From the IMG/VR virus record IMGVR_UViG_3300031951_000024, positions 62,001 to 126,000 of that record: a stretch of DNA of 64,000 bases. The stretch is one strand, 5' to 3'. The DNA is from a virus. The translations under genes were made by a program, and so were the position numbers. Positions 56,842 through 64,000 of this stretch are shown here, piece after piece. Positions within the stretch are counted from its first letter, which is position 1, and every line of letters begins with the position of its first letter. Below the pieces are notes generated by a model. That model made no database searches and was not told the DNA's origin. It saw only the letters and a list, made by a program, of their open reading frames with translations.

Positions 56842-58698
56842 ATGGGAGCATTATTAGAATCTGGTCTTGTTGGTAACATCGGTCTTAAGCACCTTAAAGT
56901 TATCAAAGAAGATACAATTAACAAATGGGATAAATTAGGATTCCTTGATGGACTTAAAGGTCATCTAAAAGAGAACGTGGCTCAGTTATATGAGAACCAA
57001 GCATCTCACCTAATTAACGAAGCAACTTCAGAAGGTTCAAACGGAGCTTTTGAAACGGTTGTTTTCCCTATCGTTAGAAGAGTTTTCTCTAAATTGTTAG
57101 CTAACGATATCGTATCAGTACAAGCTATGAACTTACCAATTGGTAAATTGTTCTACTTTGTACCTCGTATCCAAGGATATAACCCAAATGAAGCTGGTAG
57201 TGTTCACTATCCACCAATTGGTTCTCCTGAAGCGGTTAATGGTGGTTATAACGTACCGGGTCAAGGTTACCCAGGAGCTGATACAGCACCTAACGCTAAC
57301 GCACCTTTCTCAAAAAATCTTTATGATTTATTCTACGAAGGAGCTGAGCCAGGATTGGATCCTGCTGGTCTATTTGATTATTCTAAAGGTCGTTTTTCTG
57401 CTATCACGGCAGCGGCTACTGTTGTAAAATGGTCAAATGGTGACTTAGTTGATGCTAACAATGACGACGCTGCTTATGTTGGTAACACAAGAAAAGTTCT
57501 TATCAAACTTTGTGGGTGGAGTAACATCCCAGGTGCTGGTAAACTTATCGGACCTGACGGAAATGAAATTGATACAGAATCTTTCCTTTCTGACCTTAAA
57601 ATCCTTACTAATACAGGATTAGGATTTGATGCTGCTAACGTATGTCCAGTTCCTACAGTTGGTGCATCACCACTTTTATTTAGAGTTGTAACTCAAAAAT
57701 ATGGTAAAGGAATTGTTGACTATGGTAGTCAATATCAAACTACATTCCCAGTTGATGGAAATGGTGGTTCTTTTAACAATATCTGTAACGCTAATGGTTG
57801 TATCATTCTTGAAGTAGATCTTTCTTGTCCTGCTTGTGCATCTTGTGGTGACACTTCACTTGATGGGTACACTGGTTCTACTCTTTCTGCTATCACATCT
57901 GCAACATCATTTACTGCTGTTTGGAGACGTTACGAAGAACTAGAGTTTGAAGAAAAAATCGGAGAGGTTTCTTTTGACCTTGAGTCTGTTACAGTATCAG
58001 TTACTGAAAGAAAATTAAGAGCACAATGGTCTCCAGAGCTTGCTCAAGACGTTGCGGCATTCCATAACATTGATGCTGAAGCTGAGCTTACTGCTCTTCT
58101 TTCAGAACAAGTTGCTGCGGAAATTGACCGTGAAATCCTAAGAGACCTTCGTAAAGGTGCTGCATGGAACCTACGTTGGGATTACAATGGATGGAGAAGA
58201 TTGTCTTTGACTACTTCTTACACACAGAAAGACTGGAACCAAACGTTGATTACAGCAATCAACCAGTTGTCTGCACAAATCCACAAGTCTACACTTAGAG
58301 GTGGTGCTAACTGGATTGTTGTTTCTTCTGAAGTTTCAGCTATCTTTGACGATTTAGAATACTTCCACGTATCTAACGCGTCTCCTGAGCAAGACCAATA
58401 CAATATGGGTATTGAAAGAGTTGGTACTCTTGCTGGACGTTACCAAGTTTATCGTGATCCTTACTTCCCACCAAACACAATCTTGTTGGGTCACAAAGGA
58501 ACATCATTGTTAGACACTGGATACATCTACGCACCATACGTACCTCTTCAGTTAACACCTACAATGTACAACCCATTCAACTTCACACCTATCAAAGGTA
58601 TTATGACAAGATACGCTAAGAAAATGGTTAACAACCGTTTCTACGCTCGTATCACTGTTGATGGAGTTCGTACATTTGATTTAAGAGAATTGAGATAA
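56842..58698 (+). CDS. Major capsid protein (T4 gp23-like)
   Basis: 618 residues (T4 gp23 is 521). ASHLINEATSEGS at residues 55-67 holds I-N-E/A, aligned with the T4 cleavage site, so residues 1-60 are probably removed. IVRRVFSKLLANDIVSVQAMNLPIG follows as in gp23. VTERKLRAQWSPELAQD, RDLRKGAAW and GVRTFDLRELR at the end are further family blocks. An inserted region (about 145-350) contains CPACASCGD, a Cys cluster that may bind metal or be a surface decoration. The DNA is noticeably richer in C-ending codons than neighbours, as expected for the most highly expressed gene. Confidence 0.96.
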   Translation: MGALLESGLVGNIGLKHLKVIKEDTINKWDKLGFLDGLKGHLKENVAQLYENQASHLINEATSEGSNGAFETVVFPIVRRVFSKLLANDIVSVQAMNLPIGKLFYFVPRIQGYNPNEAGSVHYPPIGSPEAVNGGYNVPGQGYPGADTAPNANAPFSKNLYDLFYEGAEPGLDPAGLFDYSKGRFSAITAAATVVKWSNGDLVDANNDDAAYVGNTRKVLIKLCGWSNIPGAGKLIGPDGNEIDTESFLSDLKILTNTGLGFDAANVCPVPTVGASPLLFRVVTQKYGKGIVDYGSQYQTTFPVDGNGGSFNNICNANGCIILEVDLSCPACASCGDTSLDGYTGSTLSAITSATSFTAVWRRYEELEFEEKIGEVSFDLESVTVSVTERKLRAQWSPELAQDVAAFHNIDAEAELTALLSEQVAAEIDREILRDLRKGAAWNLRWDYNGWRRLSLTTSYTQKDWNQTLITAINQLSAQIHKSTLRGGANWIVVSSEVSAIFDDLEYFHVSNASPEQDQYNMGIERVGTLAGRYQVYRDPYFPPNTILLGHKGTSLLDTGYIYAPYVPLQLTPTMYNPFNFTPIKGIMTRYAKKMVNNRFYARITVDGVRTFDLRELR

Positions 58699-58720
58699 TC
58701 AAAACTTAAATAACCCTTGA

Positions 58721-58748
58721 AAAGGTCAGAGAAATCTGACCTTTTTTT
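58721..58748 (+). terminator. Rho-independent terminator
   Basis: AAAGGTCAG pairs with CTGACCTTT, followed by a T-run, 22 bases after the capsid stop. Confidence 0.93.
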
Positions 58749-58828
58749 ATTTTGTTAAATAAAATATCATATATGATAAGTTATTGTTAATAATTAAATA
58801 AATCATTACATTCTTTAACCTTTTTATC

Positions 58829-58835
58829 TATTTAT
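58829..58835 (+). promoter_or_regulatory. Late-type promoter motif TATTTAT
   Basis: ATCTATTTATTGTTAATATG lies 7 bases before the ATG at 58843. Confidence 0.55.
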
Positions 58836-58842
58836 TGTTAAT

Positions 58843-59844
58843 ATGAAAAAGTTTTTTTTATTTTTTTTAATAGTTTTTTTCCCACCATTTTTATTTTCAC
58901 AAACTTTAATAAAATACGACTATATTGAATCATTCAATTGGTTAGGCGGATGGTCAGTTGGGTATGGAAATAATACCGGTTATTACGCCAACGCGTTTGT
59001 TAGTAGTACATCATCAGCAGCTTTAATCGGTACCGGTAATGGAACGTCAAACATTGAAGAAGGGGTCTATGTTTTACCAAATATCACAGGATTAGACCAA
59101 GGATTTGAGTATGAATTTAGATTTAGATTAGGGTCTTATAAATTTGGTTCATCGTCATCTTTAAGTGCTGGTGTTGATATTGCCGATTACGTATTACTTT
59201 ATATTAGTACCGATAATACTACTTTGGTTCAAGAGATAAAAATTAATGGTTATGATAATGCGTTATGGAATTACAACACAACATTAATACAAAAAACAGC
59301 AAGCGGGACACTCACAACATATTCAGCACAAAACGGAACTTATTCTGATATACGTTTAAAATTTACAAACGTAACACAATTTACCGCAAGAGTTTATGTT
59401 AGAGTTAATTCCGTAGGTGAAGAATGGTGGTTAGATAATTTTGAATTGTGGCAAATGACAACCCCATTACCGGTAAGTTTAATCTCTTTTGAAGGAGATA
59501 GAGATAGTTTATGGTGGGACATATATTCAGAATATAATAATGACTATTACACAATATTACACTCAATGGATGGGTATAATTTTGAACCAAAATATAATGT
59601 ACCATCTGAAGGTAAACATAAATATTCAATTAGAAATACGATTGGTTCTGGATATTTTATTTTAAGACAAACAGATTATGATGGTAAATTTGAAAATCTT
59701 AGTATTATCTACATTAAAGAACATAAGAATAGAATACTTATAAAAATCACAAATTTAATGGGACAAGCGGTGTTAAATATGAAAGAAGGTGAAATATATT
59801 TACTTATATATGATGATGGTTTTATAGAAAAAACTATGAAATAA
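58843..59844 (+). CDS. Exported protein with T9SS-cargo-like C-terminus
   Basis: 333 residues. The signal peptide is hydrophobic and ends FLFSQ (residue 20). The middle (about 25-200) is a jelly-roll-like beta domain. From about 207, PLPVSLISFEGDRDSLWWD is the sequence that typically opens the C-terminal part of Bacteroidota cell-surface proteins. The last ~40 residues (IKITNLMGQAVLNMKEGEIY, then DDGFIEKTMK) resemble the T9SS sorting domain (xxNxxGQ...GxYxxxxxDGxxxxK). It is expressed from a late-type promoter right after the capsid gene. I infer export by the host T9SS or mimicry of such cargo. Confidence 0.75.
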   Translation: MKKFFLFFLIVFFPPFLFSQTLIKYDYIESFNWLGGWSVGYGNNTGYYANAFVSSTSSAALIGTGNGTSNIEEGVYVLPNITGLDQGFEYEFRFRLGSYKFGSSSSLSAGVDIADYVLLYISTDNTTLVQEIKINGYDNALWNYNTTLIQKTASGTLTTYSAQNGTYSDIRLKFTNVTQFTARVYVRVNSVGEEWWLDNFELWQMTTPLPVSLISFEGDRDSLWWDIYSEYNNDYYTILHSMDGYNFEPKYNVPSEGKHKYSIRNTIGSGYFILRQTDYDGKFENLSIIYIKEHKNRILIKITNLMGQAVLNMKEGEIYLLIYDDGFIEKTMK

Positions 59845-60015
59845 ACTATCATACAAAATTTTACCCCATTTAAGTATTTTTACCTAACCATTCGTATGTA
59901 GTACTTATACTACTATAGAGCGTACCCCTTAATTTAAAAATACTATACCCCCCACAAAAGGACTTTATACCATTATATGACTAACTATGTGTATACAATA
60001 AAAAATATACACATT
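59845..60015 (+). promoter_or_regulatory. Intergenic region with two inverted repeats before the protease gene
   Basis: There is no gene here. GTAGTA/TACTAC forms a hairpin at 59898-59913. GTGTATA/TATACAC (59989-60012) ends 3 bases before the ATG at 60016 and could act on translation or as an operator. No TATTTAT motif was seen, unlike most late genes. Confidence 0.5.
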
Positions 60016-62001
60016 ATGAAAAATTTAATAGTAACAATTTTAACAATTTTAACAACAACAATTAGTGTCTTATCTCAGGACAACGTATGGGTAAAAATCC
60101 CAAATTATGAATCAAAAAGAACTGAGGTTTTAAATTCAATCTCAGACCTTAGTATTACAGAAATAAAAAAGGCGTTTCCATCATCACATAATTCTGAATT
60201 ACAACAAGTTTATCAAATAAATTGTAATTGTGATGTTAATGAATTACTAGTAAGAACTTCTAAAAATAATAATTTTGTTAAACCTGAATTAGGTCCTGAA
60301 TATAAAACTCTTGACACCCCAAACGACATCTCAGTTTTTATGTACGATTACGCACTTAATTCAATAAACGCTGAACAAGCTTGGGATATCACACACGGAG
60401 ATACTTCAGTAGTTATTGCTATTACAGATGCAAACTATTACCACAATCACGAAGATCTTGGTGGTAAAATTACTTATAGAACAATTGACAACTATAGTAC
60501 TGATTATACTCATGGTACCGCGGTAGCTATAACAGCTGCAGGTAACACAAATAATTTCGCCGGTAAAAGTTCAATTGGTTACAATTCAAAGTTACAACTA
60601 AGAGTTATGGATTATAATGAATTACTTGAAGCAACTTATTCAGGAGCAAGAGTAATAAACGCTAGTTGGGCTTCTAGTTGTTATTTTAACTATTACGCAC
60701 AACAAGTTATAAATGAGGTTCATAACAACGGTTCTGTTATAATAGCAGCCGCTGGTAACGGAAGTACTTGTGGTGGGTCAGTAAACGAAGTTTATCCTGC
60801 ATCATACGAACACGTAATTTCAGTTACATCTGTTGGACCGAACAACAATCACGAAAGATTCATCGGCAACCCAAATTCAACACACCAACACAATAATAAA
60901 GTAGATATTTCGGCTCCTGGATACGACATAGTGTTGTCAACATCACCGGGTCAATATGTTACAGGAAATGGTTCTTCTTTCGCCACACCACTTGTTTCAG
61001 GAACCGTAGCTTTGATGTTATCTGTTAATCCTTGTTTAACTCCCGATCAAATTGAGTATATTCTTAAAGAAACTGCTGATAGCTCAATTTATGAAGTTAA
61101 CCAAAACTATATTGGTATGTTAGGTTCAGGTAAATTAGATTCTTATAAAGCTGTTTTAATGGCAAAAAAATTCAATACGATTGAGGGTGAACTAATAACT
61201 GATGTTAATTGTGTTGATTCAAAAAGACAGGCAAAATTTAACAACATTACAGGTCAAGTTCCTTTATCTTTTGAATGGTCTAATGGTAGTACTAATGATA
61301 AAATAGAAGTAGATTCTACTGGTTTTTATAGTATAGAAGTTAAAGATGTTAAAGGTTGTAAATTTTACTCAGAAAGAGAAATTGAATCTTACAGTGAAAT
61401 AACAACACAATCCGAAATTAATCATGTAACGTGTTATGGTTTTGAAAATGGTGGGATAAGTGTTTCAACACAAGGTGGTGATTCTACTTTAACTTATGAA
61501 TGGTCAAATGGTAACACATTAAGTACTATGACAAATTTAAAACCTGGGTACTATCAGGTAAATGTAACAGACCAATCAGGGTGTGTTGTAATGGAAGATT
61601 TTACAATTAACGAACCCGAACTACTTGTTACAAGTTTAAATTACGTACAACCAACTCAAAATACCTTTGGATCAATTGATTTAGATGTGGTTGGTGGTAC
61701 TAAACCGTATAACTATCAATGGAATCATGGTGAAATTAGTGAGGATTTAAATAGTGTGGTATCGGATTTTTATGAGGTATTAGTTACAGATGATAATGGA
61801 TGTATGTCCTCTGAGAATGTAATTTTATCTAATTTAACAGAAGAAATATTAAATATAGGAGAAATAATAAACACTAATGAAAAATTAAATCCAGAAATTG
61901 TTTTAGATATGAACGGAAAACAAATTAGATTTGATAATGCCCCCGTTGGTTTTTACTTTATGGTTGAGGGTGGGGTAATAAAAAGAATATATAAAAGTTA
62001 A
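60016..62001 (+). CDS. Secreted subtilisin-like protease with SprB-type repeats and T9SS-like end
   Basis: 661 residues from the ATG at 60016, chosen because a signal peptide (KNLIVTILTILTTTISVLSQ) starts there. The S8 domain (about 100-375): Asp in VIAITDANY (~137), His in THGTAVAITAAG (~166), Asn in AAAGNGS (~246), Ser in GNGSSFATP (~320). Residues about 390-615 are three SprB/HYR-like repeats (YEWSNGNT, YYQVNVTDQSGC). The end (DMNGKQIRFDNAPVGFYFMVEGGVIKRI) resembles a T9SS sorting domain. It probably works outside the cell, on host surface proteins or in the medium. Confidence 0.85.
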   Translation: MKNLIVTILTILTTTISVLSQDNVWVKIPNYESKRTEVLNSISDLSITEIKKAFPSSHNSELQQVYQINCNCDVNELLVRTSKNNNFVKPELGPEYKTLDTPNDISVFMYDYALNSINAEQAWDITHGDTSVVIAITDANYYHNHEDLGGKITYRTIDNYSTDYTHGTAVAITAAGNTNNFAGKSSIGYNSKLQLRVMDYNELLEATYSGARVINASWASSCYFNYYAQQVINEVHNNGSVIIAAAGNGSTCGGSVNEVYPASYEHVISVTSVGPNNNHERFIGNPNSTHQHNNKVDISAPGYDIVLSTSPGQYVTGNGSSFATPLVSGTVALMLSVNPCLTPDQIEYILKETADSSIYEVNQNYIGMLGSGKLDSYKAVLMAKKFNTIEGELITDVNCVDSKRQAKFNNITGQVPLSFEWSNGSTNDKIEVDSTGFYSIEVKDVKGCKFYSEREIESYSEITTQSEINHVTCYGFENGGISVSTQGGDSTLTYEWSNGNTLSTMTNLKPGYYQVNVTDQSGCVVMEDFTINEPELLVTSLNYVQPTQNTFGSIDLDVVGGTKPYNYQWNHGEISEDLNSVVSDFYEVLVTDDNGCMSSENVILSNLTEEILNIGEIINTNEKLNPEIVLDMNGKQIRFDNAPVGFYFMVEGGVIKRIYKS

Positions 62002-62006
62002 AAAAA

Positions 62007-62330
62007 ATGAAAATAGAACTTATTCTTGAAGAGGCTAAAATTAGGGTTATAAATATGGTGGATGACCATTGTTGGGAAGTTATACGGGACCTATTAGATG
62101 AGATAAATAAAAGTTCTAACGATAAAAATATAAAATCCATAAGTGATATTGAAGAAACTTTAGAAATGATTAGGGGGGTTCAGAGGTTTAAACAAAAAGT
62201 AACTGATGAAATAAAAGACAAAACAACTCTGTCTGAAATATTAAATCTTTGTGAAGATGATTTAGTTAAAGAGGATGAAGAAGAAATATTAACGGCCTTT
62301 TTTGGTTATGAAATAAAAATAAAAAAATGA
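62007..62330 (+). CDS. Hypothetical helical protein
   Basis: 107 residues, charged and helical (MKIELILEEAKIRVINMV, EETLEMIRGVQRFKQKV). Its stop overlaps the start of the next gene (ATGA), so it is probably a functional partner of the SiaC-like protein. No family recognised. Confidence 0.6.
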   Translation: MKIELILEEAKIRVINMVDDHCWEVIRDLLDEINKSSNDKNIKSISDIEETLEMIRGVQRFKQKVTDEIKDKTTLSEILNLCEDDLVKEDEEEILTAFFGYEIKIKK

Positions 62331-62704
62331 GAACAACACTATCAGAAAAAACTAATACAACACCAAAAGTTGTTTTTAATCATAACAACAATACTTTGAG
62401 TATTGAGGGTAAATCAATATTGTTTGAACCAGAATTATTTTGGTCATTAATAATAAACCAAATTAAAAAATATGAGATAAAAACAATTATGGTAAAATTA
62501 AATCACATTAACACCAATTCTATACTCCACTTAATTAAGTTAATCAATCTTAAACAAAATAATGTTATTTGGTTTTATGAGGAATCTGACGAAGACCTAC
62601 TTGAATTAGGTAAAGATTTGGAGATATTGTCAAATAATTTATTTGAATTTGTTGTTTCTGATAATATAGAACTTAGTTTTACCGACTTAAAAGTGGTAGT
62701 ATAA
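62327..62704 (+). CDS. SiaC/DUF1987-like protein
   Basis: 125 residues. LSIEGKSILFEPELFWSLI, then LNHINTNSILHLIKLIN and VIWFYEESDEDLLELGKDLE match the layout of DUF1987 (SiaC-like): G-x-S-x-x-x-x-P near the start, N-T-x-S in the centre (the phosphorylated Ser/Thr site of SiaC) and W-x-Y-x-x-x-D-E-D-x-x-E-x-G. In Pseudomonas, SiaC is a phosphoprotein that activates the diguanylate cyclase SiaD. A phage copy may interfere with surface or adhesion signalling. Similarity was judged by eye. Confidence 0.6.
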   Translation: MRTTLSEKTNTTPKVVFNHNNNTLSIEGKSILFEPELFWSLIINQIKKYEIKTIMVKLNHINTNSILHLIKLINLKQNNVIWFYEESDEDLLELGKDLEILSNNLFEFVVSDNIELSFTDLKVVV

Positions 62705-62746
62705 ACAAATAACATCAAAAAACTTGATTATAACATTTATTTTTGA

Positions 62747-62753
62747 TATTTAT
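62747..62753 (+). promoter_or_regulatory. Late-type promoter motif TATTTAT
   Basis: TTGATATTTATAATAA lies 18 bases before the ATG at 62772. Confidence 0.55.
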
Positions 62754-62771
62754 AATAATAAAAACGTAGTT

Positions 62772-64000
62772 ATGAAAAATTTAATATTATTTATTTTTAC
62801 TTTATTAATGACTTTTTCAGGATTGTCACAGTATTGTAATACCGCAACAACAAATGAGACAATTACTCCAACAACAACCTTACAATATACGCCAGCTTAT
62901 GCCGCTGGTCGTAGAGCGTTTAATTTTTATGCTGAAGCGGGTAATGAATACACCTTTTCTACTGTAGGTCAAACTACGGTAGATACATATCTTCGTTTAT
63001 ATTCTACAGCAACTGGAGGTTCAGTTTTAGCGTGGAGTGATGATTATTTTAATACACAATCAGAAATAACATGGTATTGTACTACTTCAGGTAATTATTC
63101 AATACTTTTAACTCGTTGGTCTGCCTCAAGTACATGTAACACCATAAACGCTAGTGCAATAGTTAAGTATCAAAAAGGTAGTACGGCAGGAAGTACCATA
63201 GTAAGTATAGGTAGTGGTGAAGGTGTTGTTTATAACGCACCCGCCAATCATTACTACAAATATGGGTGGTCTGAAATAATTTATTTACAGTCGGAAATTA
63301 ATACAGAAGGAAACATTACAAAAATACGTTTCCAAGTAGACCCAACCACACCAGGTCCTTATACCGCAACAAACCAAAAAATATATATGGGTCACACAAC
63401 ACTATCAGTATTACCCTCACCGGTTAGTGAAAACGCACAAACAAATTATGTATCATCTAACTATACATTGGTTTATGATGGTAGTGTTACTTGGAATATT
63501 GGGTGGAACGAAATTGCACTACAAACACCATTTCCTTGGAATAACACAAATAACTTACTTATAAAATGGGAAAATAGAAATGGTACATATACTTTTGACG
63601 AACCTTGGTTTTATTACACATCAAAAACTAATACGGTAGGGTATAGTCACCAAGATGCGTCATATCCCACGTCAAATGGTGTACAATCTAGTCTTAGACC
63701 AAATATAAAAATAGCACTTTCAGATCCAAACCCATTACCTGTTGAATTATCAACTTTTAATGGTGTGAATAAAGGTCCAAATAATTATTTATTTTGGTCA
63801 ACTGTATCTGAACAAAATACAAGCCACTTTAACCTACAAAAAAGTAGAGATGGTGAAATATGGACTACTATCGCAACACTAAACGCAGCAGGAAATTCAA
63901 CACAAGAAATAACCTACGATGTTGTTGATTTTAAAGTTGACCCAAACATAAACTATTATAGATTACAACAATATGATTTAAATGGTGTTTATGACACATT
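62772..64000 (+). CDS. Exported protein with T9SS-cargo-like region (cut by window end)
   Basis: At least 409 residues; no stop before the window ends. Signal peptide NLILFIFTLLMTFSGLSQ. The first mature domain (about 20-140) looks like a PPC-type beta sandwich (RAFNFYAEAGNEYTF, YTFSTVGQTTVDTYLRLYS). A second beta domain follows (to ~300). Then PLPVELSTFNGVNKGPNNYL, NTSHFNLQKSRDGEIW and INYYRLQQYDLNGVYD form the region that precedes T9SS sorting domains in Bacteroidota surface proteins. A late-type motif lies upstream. The sorting domain itself would lie beyond the window. Confidence 0.78.
   Translation, partial: MKNLILFIFTLLMTFSGLSQYCNTATTNETITPTTTLQYTPAYAAGRRAFNFYAEAGNEYTFSTVGQTTVDTYLRLYSTATGGSVLAWSDDYFNTQSEITWYCTTSGNYSILLTRWSASSTCNTINASAIVKYQKGSTAGSTIVSIGSGEGVVYNAPANHYYKYGWSEIIYLQSEINTEGNITKIRFQVDPTTPGPYTATNQKIYMGHTTLSVLPSPVSENAQTNYVSSNYTLVYDGSVTWNIGWNEIALQTPFPWNNTNNLLIKWENRNGTYTFDEPWFYYTSKTNTVGYSHQDASYPTSNGVQSSLRPNIKIALSDPNPLPVELSTFNGVNKGPNNYLFWSTVSEQNTSHFNLQKSRDGEIWTTIATLNAAGNSTQEITYDVVDFKVDPNINYYRLQQYDLNGVYDT

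Overview
The window is part of the genome of a large, AT-rich, T4-related tailed phage whose host is almost certainly a member of the Bacteroidota, probably a flavobacterium. The T4-type head module (terminase, portal, S78 prohead protease, acidic scaffold, gp23-like major capsid protein) identifies the phage. The host group is inferred from four things: promoters of the form TTG-N18..20-TAnnTTTG, A-rich start regions without Shine-Dalgarno sequences, signal peptides ending in ..SQ, and secreted proteins whose C-terminal parts look like Bacteroidota type IX secretion (T9SS) cargo.

Layout. 1-4100: three genes for large, low-complexity, partly peptidoglycan-binding, virion-type proteins. 4100-7850: four glycosyltransferase genes. 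7860-16000: an RNA-rich region with 23 recognisable tRNA genes, several structured RNAs of unknown class, boxA-like elements and small genes (RNase H-like protein, a papain-like protein, an SPFH membrane protein). 16000-19850: small genes and a lysis cassette (holin-like protein, GH19 endolysin, GAF-like membrane protein, M23 peptidase). 20100-21600: a ~1-kb, apparently non-coding, highly structured transcript, then a convergent phage tmRNA. 21670-26120: metallopeptidase, a ClpC-like unfoldase and a divergent UVR-motif partner that share a region with two identical-form palindromes. 26150-34030: virion-associated genes, many with a characteristic N-terminal targeting-like sequence. 34100-48750: tail-fibre/adhesin region with six LamG-like paralogues in near-tandem, an Asn-rich beta-helix protein and a fibre with a Peptidase_G2-like end. 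48800-58700: DNA packaging and head genes, interrupted by a reverse-strand gene for ribosomal protein bS21. 58800-64000: three exported proteins, two of them with clear T9SS-like ends, and a SiaC/DUF1987-like protein; the last gene runs off the window.

Two promoter classes divide the genes. Structural, lysis and exported-protein genes have TATTTAT a short distance upstream of the start (a late-promoter candidate, the reverse complement of the T4 late motif). RNA operons and non-structural genes have the host-type TAnnTTTG promoter. In three of these the start codon lies exactly 4 nt after the -7 element, implying leaderless mRNAs. The long untranslated RNAs and the tmRNA carry boxA-like GTTCTTTGA leaders, so they may depend on host Nus antitermination. 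The phage brings tRNAs, tmRNA and bS21, and so appears to rework host translation extensively. Predicted prohead-protease sites (I/L-x-E) in the capsid protein and in several N-termini suggest that a set of proteins is packaged in the head.

The most novel candidates are the ~1-kb ornate RNA with its smaller structured companions, the covarying non-canonical T-loops in the tRNAs, the packaged-protein signal family, and the T9SS-like exported proteins. All assignments come from reading the sequence; no database search or folding program was run.
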